From positions 35,443,828 to 35,507,827 of the forward strand of contig NC_079876.1 of assembly GCF_029227915.1 (NCBI RefSeq): a DNA stretch of 64,000 bases, in the 5' to 3' direction. Below are positions 23,820 to 34,060 of the stretch, piece by piece. Source of the DNA: Hydractinia symbiolongicarpus (lineage: Eukaryota > Cnidaria > Hydrozoa > Anthoathecata > Hydractiniidae). The first letter of the stretch is position 1, and each line of letters opens with the position of its first letter. The position numbers and the translations under genes are program-made. A model generated the notes under the pieces. That model did not search any database, was not told the DNA's origin, and saw only the letters and a list, made by a program, of their open reading frames with translations.

Positions 23820-23865
23820 TGACCGAGGTTGCTTACTTTTATAGAAAATCTTTCGGGTTCGAATA
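23820..23865 (+). promoter_or_regulatory. tRNA-like A-box/B-box pair at start of Y1
   Basis: TGACCGAGGTT (23,820) and GGGTTCGAATA (23,855) match pol III A- and B-box patterns with 35-bp spacing. The B box is the best of the three copies. Y2 and Y3 lack this part of the module. Confidence 0.55.
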
Positions 23866-25994
23866 TGAATGCAATTCGTTGTTGTCGAACGAAGTTAGTG
23901 TTGTTAGTTAGAAATACCTTTTTTTAAAAAAGAAAAACGTACGATGATATAACATCACAAAGAAAACTTATTAAAAATGTATCAAACAATTGTATACGCT
24001 TCCAATTCGTGAACCGAAAGTTAGTAATATAGTTAAAATCGCTAGCAAGCCACCTACTGAACGAACGAAAAACAGGTGTTGTTTGGATTATCTGGTAGAG
24101 AAATGAATTTAGGTAAATACCAGTTTTTTAACCGTCTTAACATTCGGACGTAAATTTTCCGTTAAACATTAAATTGCTTGTGGTGTCTTGAACCGGAAAA
24201 TATTTCATTTCAGCGCTTTTTTAGCAAGTTACAGCAACTTATAGCAGCCTTCATTTTATTAAAATATTGTATAAGAACATGGAGGCCGAAACGAAAACAC
24301 ACTATTCTCATAAAAACAGCGAGTACATCATAAAAAAGAATTTATATAAACTGTAAAAGGTAATTTTCTGTTGTTTCTATTAATTTTCCATTAGCTACAG
24401 GAAGTTATAGTAGCCTTTATTTTATTAAAACATTATATAAGAACATGGTTCGTCCTATACTAAAGCATTATATATCTTTAGGCCATAGCCATGCTAAGAA
24501 TATGTTAAGAACAATTAACATAGCATTTTTCCAGAAGTTAAGAACATCAAGGCTGAAATCAAAAAACACTATTCCTATAAATACACGGTGTATATTTTAG
24601 AGAAGAATTTTATAAACTGCAAAAGGACATTTTTCCACAGTTACTGTTTTTAACGCGACGAAATGGTTGATGTCGTTATAATCAACCTAAACGCTGCATT
24701 ATATCATGCTCGGCACGCTTGCGCTGCTTTTTTATACATAATATCAAAATGATTGATTTTTGTGATTATGAATTTATTCTCTTAGACAAGCTGTCCTTTT
24801 ATTATTTTGAATTGAAATATTGTGGTAGATATCTATTATACGGCAATGATTTAGGCATTTTGTTGCACATGTTTTTAATTAACCTTTAAATCGATGTGTG
24901 ATATTATTTGCTTAATATAACACGGCCTAATGAAATATTTAAAGTGAAATTTAGATGAAGCCGCAAAATGTCTAAGAAACCTCTCAGAACCATCACTAGC
25001 ACTTGTAGTAGGCCCACATTACATATACGGTTTCTCTGTCATGGTAAATGTTTAGATTGAAACGGTTGAATTCCTTCCGTTAATTTTTATTATACACAGT
25101 CGGTGGCGTGTTAGCAATGAGAGGAACGGTACATGGTTATGCTTGCTATGATAAGTATATCGATGAAAGTGTTAGATATCGTTGAAAGGACGTGCATTTG
25201 GTGGCGTGTTGCATCAGTTATTGAGTATGGAGAAAATTCAATGGCAAATTGGCTCTGCATGTAAGTGCATAAATAGTCTGGACAGTTCAATCCTTTTCCT
25301 AGATGATATTTCAGGTCTAACATGTTTTTAGTCAGAGACTAGGCCAATTAAACTAATAAATTACAGTAATACAATTACAATTAACTTGCAAGTCCGCTTT
25401 ACATGACGTCGAAGAACGAACTGCTCCTGCTGTTTTTAAACATGGAACTGGCTCAGAAAACAATACTCTTTTTATCTATGTAGCACAAGCTTAGTCAAAA
25501 ACTATGAGAACATCATTACAACACTGCAGTAAAAAAAGTACGCTAACGCCAGTTGATGCATACAATGAAGTAATAAACAACTTTGTACGCAGTTTATATA
25601 GATTGTGGAGTAAATTTTTTTATATACAAAGAAAAACGTAGAAACAGGCAACTAACAAACAAACAAACAAACTGCTGCTGTTTGTTTCGATTAAGGGCAT
25701 TTAGTGAGCATATCGTCATTACATTTTATTTTTTGACAAAATTAGTACTGCTACGATTTTATAGGTGCGATTGTAAATAGACTGAAAATCAAAAATAAAC
25801 CAATGACCTGAAATTAAATGGGAAGCAATTCATTTTCACCAATTGTAATTACTGTGCTAATTCTTTTTTATGTGCGCAAGTGTGCAAACATTTGTACGCA
25901 CATGAAATATTGAAGTTTACAAACGCATGCGAACTGTCTCGATCCTCTTAGAACTAAAACATGTTATTTATAAATTAAGTAGCTACACATGTCC

Positions 25995-26048
25995 AAAAGT
26001 TCTTATAACAAACATGTGTAAACACACATGTTTGTTATAAGAACTTTT
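25995..26048. other. Perfect 25-bp inverted repeat with 4-bp loop
   Basis: The left arm 25,995-26,019 (AAAAGTTCTTATAACAAACA...) and the right arm 26,024-26,048 are exact reverse complements separated by AAAC. The related position in Y0 (about 18,712-18,745) has only one arm, so the palindrome arose in Y1. Confidence 0.9.
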
Positions 26049-27128
26049 TTTAGATTAAAATGGTTTAATTCCTCCTTTAGTTTGTACTTTGCACAGTCGG
26101 TGGAGCGGTACATGGTTATGTTTGCCGTGGTAAATATATAGACTGAAATGGTTGGATATCGTTGGAAGGACGTGCATTGGGTGAGTATTGATAAATTGGG
26201 TGAGTATTGATAAATTTAATTGCGCATTGGCGCTGTACGTAAGTGCATAAATAGTCTGGAAAGTTTAATCCTTTTGATGGATAATATTTCAAGTTTAACA
26301 TGTGTTTAGTGAGAGACTAGACCAAAAAAGGGAAAAAGTTGCTGCATGCAATGAAAACTATGACTTAAGGTTTTAACGGCAGGATTATTGATACTTATTG
26401 AATTAAGAAAAAATATCGAGTTTTAATGTTGAGATCAACCTAGAACTTTGTTGGTCGTACTTGCACCGTCAACAAGCTGTTTATATACAGGACAAAATAA
26501 ACAAATAAACATGCAAACAAACAAACAAACTGCTGCTGCTGTTCGTTAGGATATTGAACATGACTTGTGATGTTTTTATAGCTTTAATTGTACGGACGGT
26601 ATGATATTGTTGAGATGAAATCGGTCGTATGTTTTTGATCAGTTTGTATAGTGTGCAGTTTGTATAGTGTGTTGGTTGTGTTCTGTATAAGTGTATTTAG
26701 TGGCAAGATAAGTTTATTGTCATGTCATATAAACATGTTGCTGAGCTGTACGCAACAACCATAGGCCTCCATTCCTATCAGTCATGCTAGTTGTAAATAG
26801 ACTGACTAAAACCAAAAATAAGAAGAGCAGAGAAGGAAAACGTTAAAGATTCTAATTGATTCTAACCTTACACATAAGCGCACAAACATTATTTTGTTAA
26901 AAAGGGCCGTATCAGACAAGCTCTTTATCGCCATGTCTCTCCGCGGTCTGAATTGCCTATAAACGTCTTTCTGGTATTACACTTATTGCGCGCGTAATAA
27001 ATTCTAGTGTAATAGTATCATGAACGTATTTTGCGCGTTTTAATATTCAAGTGAGCCGCTTGGCGTGTAATTCTTGTACTAAATTTTTTGTTTGTGCGCC
27101 AGCGCGCAAAGATTTCTACGCACATAAA

Positions 27129-27152
27129 ATATTGAAATTTAAATTTCAATAT
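27129..27152. other. Perfect 24-bp AT palindrome
   Basis: ATATTGAAATTT followed by its exact reverse complement. The Y3 counterpart (about 49,331) has two mismatches in the same symmetric structure. Confidence 0.8.
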
Positions 27153-27611
27153 ACAAAACCATACAGACCTTGAAGAAAGTGAATTTTGTGCAAAGAACTG
27201 AGATGATCGTTAGGACGGTTTAACTGATCTGGATACTCATCGAACTAAAACATGTTATTTATAAATTAAGTAGCTACACATTTCTGAAACTTTACGAATC
27301 TTTGTTATAAGAACATTTTTTTATCAGAATATCAGATATTTCGGGTTAAAATTTTAGAACAAAACTGATAACAAAATATATTATCACCTTGCATAGAATT
27401 TGATCTTGCCATTGTGACGGAGAAACGCAGTTTCTGTTAACTTTAAATTGAATCTTTTCTTCAATAATTGTAACGACTGTGCAAAATTGTTTGTATGTTG
27501 AAGTATTCACACTAAATAGAGAAAATAAATTAAAATAAATTAAAATACATCGATTAATAGGAAAAAACTCCAATACCTACATTTGATTTATTTAAGCTTG
27601 AAATCAAATAT

Positions 27612-27752
27612 TCAGGTAGGCTGGCGCAGTTGGTACGTGTTCCTTGTTATAGAAGTTTCATGCAAAATATAATATTCATCTTCTTCACCTTGATTGAGGT
27701 TTAAGTTCGTCAGAGGTTCAAATGTTTTCCGCAGTTTCCGTATAGGACGATA
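27612..27752 (-). pseudogene. Candidate C-terminal exon with tyrosine motifs, copy in Y1
   Basis: On the minus strand a 46-codon frame ending in TGA (27,612-27,614) begins YRPIRKLRKTFEPL and continues through an acidic core GEEDEYYILHETSI to the stop. It carries YRPI and YYIL, two YxxI/L motifs 26 residues apart. Such motifs are used as phosphotyrosine docking sites in tails of signalling receptors, but I only see the motifs. The Y3 copy (49,817-49,957) keeps frame, length and stop. Across the 24-codon core the two copies differ at three positions, all synonymous (CTG/CTC, TTG/TTA, ACT/ACG). The frame is open upstream to 27,842 only by fusion to the Z-end sequence. No clean acceptor is visible. 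Y0 and Y2 lack the segment. Confidence 0.35.
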
Positions 27753-28216
27753 TTGACCCAGATGTGAAATGTTAACAAAACAGAAAAAAGTAGAACAATA
27801 TTGATAAGGTGTCACAGTTAACAAAGACATTGTAAACAACATATTTTTTAAATCCCCAGAAAAATTTTCCTGGCAATAAACAACTTTTAATTATTTTTCA
27901 ATTTATTGCAACAGTGTCAGTAAAAGCAACTTCATTAATATGTTATTATAAAACAATATTACAATAAGTTGTCACAACAAACAACTTTCATCATAATTAC
28001 ATTTCTTTAGAACTAAATATAACTGCTAAGTAATTGATCAAACTCCGCAGGAGATTTCATTCACGCGGCATGTTTTTCCACCAACAGCATTTAACCAGTG
28101 TTGTCAGATTGCAAAAGTGCAGTTGTTTTCGTACTTCTGCAATGTCCATCAGAACCTACAATGATTAAGCTGTGTGTTAAACCTTTAATACTGCCAGGAA
28201 ATAATTTGTCTTTCTG

Positions 28217-28284
28217 ATGAAAATGTTGCTGGAACTTCATCTAATTTTATTACGGATTGTCCACTTAGTGGTAAAGACTGGCAG
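28217..28284 (+). pseudogene. Possible signal-peptide exon, plus strand of A1
   Basis: ATG at 28,217 opens MKMLLELHLILLRIVHLVV, a short basic start and a hydrophobic run, ending at a good donor (GGCAG|GTAAAA, 28,284). It lies upstream of the plus-strand frame at 29,331. In A2 and A3 the same place has MEMLLELH followed quickly by a stop. The donor phase (2) does not match the phase expected for the next candidate exon, so I give it little weight. Confidence 0.2.
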
Positions 28285-29330
28285 GTAAAATAAATTTCAA
28301 CAGAATTAAGTATGGCAACGTTTTGAGGTTGTATTCAATGCAAAGATGAGAAAATTATTTAGACATAATTTGTCTTAGTTAAGCCATAAAATAAGACGCA
28401 GTGTTTGAAGAAAAATTAGTTTTAACACAATAAGAAAACATGCAGTATTCTTTAGCGTAACAAATTATTAAAATGACAGAAGCTTACCTCTTTGCGAGAC
28501 AATGAATAAAACATGAGACATTTTTGACATAGCTGTGCCGTACTGATTACCGCATTAAATGTGGCGCAAGACGTCTATCCATATTCAGATACCACAATTA
28601 ATTGGTAATTGATACTGTTATAAGTAGGAGTACTGCCAGTACGTCAATGCTCTCATGCAAACTAGAAAAACATGAAAGCATAGCCACAGCTTTACTATAG
28701 AACCCAATAAATTGTCAATTAAACTTCATGTGGAATGGTGCAGTAAGGCTTAGATTTAATCTGTACAATTCGAATGTGAATGTTTAACCACAACAATAGC
28801 AACTCATAGAATGTTATTTCATGAGATAAAATTAAAGCAAAACCTTTTTACGTAATGTACAACGCATGATGAAGTGGAATAACATCATTTATGGTGCGAT
28901 TTGTGTCCACAATCGAGGATGGTAATAACGGAAAAGCTCCAGAAAGAAATTCATTAAATATAACATTTGAATTATTGTATACGTTTAACAAAAATTATTG
29001 GTTATTGCGGATAGTGCCAATACATATAACTGGTGTCTTGCAACAGGCAAGGGATGCTAACTCAAGGTAACACACCAGATCCCAAGCATGGTAAATTTCA
29101 CCAATCCGCATGTTTTACCATTCACAACTGTTTGTTTCAGTACGCCTAAAATCCATTACTTCTCCATTACTTTTTATCACTGAAAGAATGCAGAAGTTCT
29201 TTTGCGGCTTGTTATTCTTTGAAAGAAACTTCCACCTTTTGTCAAAGACTAGTACAATCTGCATTGCGATGTAGTTACTCCTATTTTCTTTTTACGCAAC
29301 ATAGCTTCTTCAGTTGCAACTGGTAAGTTG

Positions 29331-29616
29331 GTAAAATACTGCAGCAAAAACCGTGACAGCGCTTGATTGGACCACTGAGCAAGATATCAATGATGTCTTC
29401 GTGCTTGCCCCTACTCAGAAAGTCACTTTTCTCTTTAGACTTGTATATTTTGACCCGTCAGCAGTTTATACAACGGTTTTTCATCCTGATGGCGAAGGTT
29501 TGGCACAAGCTTACCAACTATCACTGAACCGTCAACCGTCTGTAAGGTGTATGACGAATTGTACAATGTCATATATGTTAACTGCTATGTCCCAAAACGC
29601 AGAAGTGATTAGTTGA
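29331..29616 (+). pseudogene. Candidate Ig-like exon on the plus strand, copy in A1
   Basis: The frame is open from the TAA at about 29,328 to the stop at 29,614-29,616. It reads through LAPTQKVTFLFRLVYFDPSA, VYTTVFHPDGEGLAQAYQLS and MTNCTMSYMLTAMSQ. The alternating pattern F-F-L-Y then Y-T-V then DGEG suggests beta strands of an Ig-like or similar domain, and it loosely parallels the minus-strand exon at 39,500-39,741. A possible acceptor is TGCAG at about 29,342, which would start the exon in phase 1, but its pyrimidine tract is poor. Compared with A3, A1 lacks 51 bp in the middle and has 3 bp more near the end, both multiples of three. That argues that this was protein-coding. The domain name is a guess. 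Confidence 0.35.
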
Positions 29617-30728
29617 CAATCTTTCATGTGCATGATATATCGTGTAGCAACAATTCAAATTGGGCAATTTCAACACAATCTATTGGAAACACAAAAATGG
29701 GAACACAATTATGCAAATATACTGTGAAGATGAGTAGTTGGATTGCTGTATCGCAAACTTGCGTATCATAGATTTTCGAACTGATTGTGTATATATTGTG
29801 TACAAGAAAGAACAAAATGTAAAAAGAAATATAAGTCAACCGCAAACTTGTACTATATGTTCATGGCAGCACATCAGGTGCAGGATATTTCTTCTGGTCC
29901 TTTTTTGTTTTTGTTTTGTTTTGTTTCTAAAAATTCTACAATAAAATGGTAACACATAAATATCATAACAAAGAAAAGAGGGTTCAGTTTGAGAAATACA
30001 TACCACATTGTGTGTTTAGAAGTAAAGATTGGGACTTTTAAGAAATTAGTAAGTATCAGACGTAAATATTAAAAAATCAAATGTTTGAAAAACAGAGTAA
30101 TTTAAGTTATTTAGAATTATACCTTTGTATAGAGAACAATATCCGATGCCATGAGCTTTCTGGAAATATGTCTTTTGGTAAAAACGGCTTTGACAACATG
30201 GAAGGCAAATTGTCGAAATAAGGTACACATTGCAATGAAAAGTTCATTTCAAAGGTAACTATTTCAAGAAGTAAACTAACTACTTAATAACTGAACAACT
30301 TAAAAAACTCTTTCTGGAAAAAGTTTACTCTTTTAAGATACAAATTGTATAGAGGTTTAATCAACTGTTGAAAATGTTGATATGTGGCAAGTTTTTTTTA
30401 AGGGAACAATATTTATATATTGGCATATTTTTTAATAAAGAAATTGAATAAATACATGTAAAGGCTTTTTTGCTGATATTATTAACTGTACTTGTATTGT
30501 ATGTTGTGGAAACAAAAGCACGTTTTGATAATAAGTTGACTTGATGAAAAATGTGGCACTTTTTTCAATATTTAAAACTCATAATAAAAATTCGTAACGA
30601 AAAGTTTATTATATACAAAAAAAATTTTTTTGTTGTAAATTGATTATATATATGAAAAAAATTTTTATTATAAATTATTCTAAGAACGTAGAAAAATTAT
30701 AATTAATTATATACAAAAATATTTTTGT

Positions 30729-31250
30729 GATGGGAGATGGAGTTCACCAAATAGAAACAACAGTATTTTTCAAAAGTAAAATTGATGGGGAGGTGAAATT
30801 CACCTATTGAAAATTAAACAACAACAAAAACAAAGGGGAGCTGGAATTCACCCGGAACAACTAATTATAAAAGTAACAACAAAATTGGGCAGATGGAATT
30901 AACTTATGACAACAAATTTTAAACAGAAACAACACAACAACAAAATTAGGAGATGGAATTCACCTAGAGCAACAAATTTTATATGGCAGCAAGAAAATCA
31001 GGGAGATGGAATTCACCTATAGCAACAAATTTTAAGTGGCAACAAAATTGGACCGATGGAATTAACCCATAACAACAAATTTTAAACAGAAAGAACAAAA
31101 TTAGGGAGGTGGAATTCACCTATCGTAACAAATTTTAAAAATCAGCAACAAAATTAGGGTGTTGGAATTTACCCATAGCAACAAATTTTAAGTGGCAAAA
31201 ACACTTTTGTTAAAACAGAATGGAGGAGATGGAATTCACTCTACATTCGC
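30729..31250 (+). repeat. Minisatellite of 50-65 bp units in A1
   Basis: About nine degenerate units of the type GGGAGATGGAATTCACCTAT + AGCAACAAATTTTAAGTGGC + AACAAAATT. The conserved anchor TGGAATTCACC contains an EcoRI-type GAATTC, and variant units have GGAATTAAC or GGAATTTAC. The same units occur in the same order in A2 (43,489-44,050) and, with changes, in A3 (59,748-60,230). Confidence 0.9.
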
Positions 31251-31259
31251 GGAATTTTC

Positions 31260-31865
31260 TCAAAAAAAAATGTTATTCCTAACAACAGCAAAATAATCTT
31301 AACATTTTTAACAACAGAATATTTAATGAAATAGGAAAATCGAAAACAAAGGAAAACTTTTAAAATTACAATGATGAAACTGATAAAATATATTAATGAA
31401 ATATAAAATTATAAAATACTGATAAAAGTTAAAATTTTAAATAATAAGCATAAAAATTAAAATAATTAAGAAAATTTAGCTAAAATTATAAAATAATGAT
31501 TAAAATGAAGTAAAAGAATTCATATAAAAGGTAAATAATAATGATAAAAGTTCAGAATATAATAAAAGAATATAACGATAAAAGTATACAACAAAACAAT
31601 AAAACATAAAATAATGATAAAGGTAATAAAAATGAAGTAAATAAATACATAAAAAAGTCAAAATTTAAAGAAATAGTGAAAAAAGTACAGAATAAAATAA
31701 TAAAAAATAAGATAATATAAAAGTATAATAAAAGTATATAATAAAACAATAAAATAAAAATTATAAAATAATGATAAAAATGAAGTAAAATAATACATAT
31801 ATAAAGTTAAAAGTAAAATAATTATGTAGAAAACGTAAATTTTAAAATAATAATGATAACAGTAG
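31260..31865. repeat. AT-rich low-complexity tract in A1
   Basis: About 600 bp made almost only of A and T with recurring ATAAAATAATGATAAAA, AAAAGT and AATACAT words. The minus-strand frame at 31,552-31,749 (Phe/Leu/Ile/Tyr only) is an artefact of this composition. Confidence 0.9.
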
Positions 31866-32261
31866 CACTAATTTGGAAATGAAATACCTGTTTTGAATAT
31901 GATACAAATACATCTTACTCTGGGAATCTCCCGTTGACAAGGAAACCTTTATAAAGATCTGGATTATTTGTTTGTAGTAATACGACCAAGTAAATAGTTA
32001 TACAATTGGTTACGGTTCCCATGTCAGTCAATGTCTGGTTGAATAGCACGAAATGAATGAATGTAACATTATGCAGTCGATACATTGATGATACGTTACG
32101 AGAAATCGAAAGAAATTTGATTGAACAACACTGGTTATAAGATAAATAAAAGAAGTTATATAAGACTACTGTTATGAACCTCTGAACAGCGGAAAGCTAT
32201 CAGACTAATTTAAAACAGCGAAACTTACGACAGCGAACGTTATATGTCAAGTTATTCCTTC

Positions 32262-34060
32262 AAAGAAAATAAAAATTGTTTGCCGTCGCTATATTCTCTA
32301 AAAAGTGGTGTTGTTTGGTTAATACATGACTGCCATACAACTTGTGCTATGTCAGCCAGACGTCATGTAGTGTGGTGCAGTAGCGCTAGACCAATTGACT
32401 GTGACAGTTAGTATTGATAAAATTTGATTGCGCAAGTGGCGGTGTGCATAAGTGGTGATGTGATAAAGTCATCTCAGGCGATGACATATCGTTTGAGAAC
32501 GGCGCAAAACCTTTTTTAACATGACCAAGAGAAAGATAACGCATGAGCAGTTGTGATCAAGACACTTTATTATTTTGCTAGGTGATATTTCAGGCCTAAC
32601 ATGTTTTTAGTGAGGGACGAGAAAAATTATTAACCTGTACCCATAATTTAATTCAATTACAATTAATTTCATCCGCTACAAATGGTGTCAAAAACATAGT
32701 ATATCACCTAGAACAATTAAAATTTTCTGATATACAAGGACCGAGAAGTGAACTCAGTTTAGGTTAAGTCGTATAAATTGAGTAAATGGGTTCGGAAGTG
32801 CTGCTGTTCGTTGTGATATCAGATATGAATTAATTCCGCTTTAATTGTACGTCACGGTTATATTTTTTATATGAAAACGGTTGTTTGTATTTGATCAGTT
32901 TGTAGGACGTGTTGATGGTGTGGTGTTCTGGAGTGTATTTAGTGAGTATATCGTCATACATGGTTACTTTTTACCGACAATTAGTACTGCTTTAATTATA
33001 TAGGCGTGATTATAGTGGCGTTTTCTATTACAAAAAAAATACGCATATAGCAAACAGAAGCAGTTTCACAAATCAAGATTAAACTTCTTGCTGAAGTGAA
33101 GCTAACCAGCATAGAGCTTTACACTAATCAGTTATGCTAGGTTTGAATAAGTTTGACTAAACCAAAAAGAAAAATCAAACGGACACCAATTTATTTTCGC
33201 CTATACATTGTCACCAAGAAAAACTTTTTGCAAATATTTGTGCTCTGTGCGCAGTAGAACAGATCATTATATACTACACGATTTTAATTGATTTTAACCA
33301 TGCTATCTTTTCCTACATATTCCTAGATGATAGCTTGACAGATGCGGGAGTTATTGATAAGAAATTGTATATATAAGCGCAAAACATTATTCTGTTGAGA
33401 AGCGTCGTATTAGACAAGCTTTTTATTTGCCATACCTTAAGTGGAATTACATTGAAGAAAATCTGTTTCACGCGTTAGAAAATCTTGTGCAATAGCATGA
33501 ACTTATTTCGTCCACGCTTAGATTACCAATAAATAGCAAGGCAAAATCGACGCTTAAAACACCTTTCCGTAATCAGTTCTTTTTCTTAGAAAAAAAATTA
33601 CATTTTAACACGTTATATTTATTGGCTTAACGTAAAATTTCTGTACTAAAATTGTTGTTTGTACGCAAGGGCGCGAAGATAGGCTGGCAATGATATAACA
33701 TTGGTGGAAATTTTACAAAACCATGCAAACCTTTGAGAAAATGACTTCTGTGCAAATCACTGAGATGTCACTTATTTATGAAGCTATGGCTTGCATAAAT
33801 CACTGCCCGTAATAGCAAATGATCAAACGGCAGGCTTAGTTGAAAATACGCTCCTGACGTCAAATATATGATGTGCAAGACATTTCAACTGATCTTGATT
33901 CTTATCCGACTAAGACATGTTCTTTAAGAACAAATTACACATTGAAATTTTACTCACATTTGTTATAAGATGCTTTTTATCAGAATATGAGAGATTTAGG
34001 CTTATAACCTTTCGAACAAAATTAATAACAAAGAATATTATTACCTTGCATAGAACAGCA
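32262..34060 (+). repeat. Array module X2
   Basis: X2 is nearly identical to X3 but lacks about 305 bp that X3 has at about 45,590-45,890. It carries the empty TTAA site at 33,437-33,440 that shows where the X1 element inserted. No conserved frame. Confidence 0.85.

Larger units (their letters stand above)
23798..27773 (+). repeat. Array module Y1
   Basis: Y1 begins with tRNA-like boxes and follows Y0 closely until about 27,000. It then continues with the segment otherwise found only in Y3 (49,300-49,960), including the YxxL frame. At about 27,774 it jumps to the sequence that ends Z3 (56,858 onward), so relative to R3 about 6.9 kb is absent. Subrepeats near 25,040 and 26,050 repeat the 18,000 and 18,745 blocks of Y0. 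Confidence 0.85.
27774..32261 (+). repeat. Array module A1
   Basis: A1 matches A2 (40,440-45,081) nearly base for base and A3 (56,850-60,380) somewhat less. From left to right it has the Z-end/signal-exon relic, about 1.4 kb without a clear frame, the plus-strand frame at 29,331-29,616, an AATAAA at about 29,940, the minisatellite (30,729-31,250), an AT-rich tract, and a unique-looking end leading into X2. Short minus-strand frames (29,624-29,845 and 30,046-30,228) are not kept intact between copies. Confidence 0.9.

Noticed and set aside
27615-27725. TGGCGCAGTTGGTA looks like a tRNA A box, with a GGTTCAAAT B-box-like string downstream
   Set aside because: The spacing is about 90 bp, too long for a tRNA or usual SINE head. 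The B-box-like string is lost in the Y3 copy, and the same DNA reads as the YxxL frame on the other strand.
29738-29944. Plus-strand frame ending in a hydrophobic run just before AATAAA, suggesting a membrane anchor and polyA site
   Set aside because: The hydrophobic run comes from a T-rich TTTTGTTTTG tract of varying length in A1, A2 and A3. AATAAA is common by chance at this composition.
31552-31749. 65-codon frame rich in Phe, Leu, Ile and Tyr
   Set aside because: Pure translation of the AT-rich low-complexity tract.
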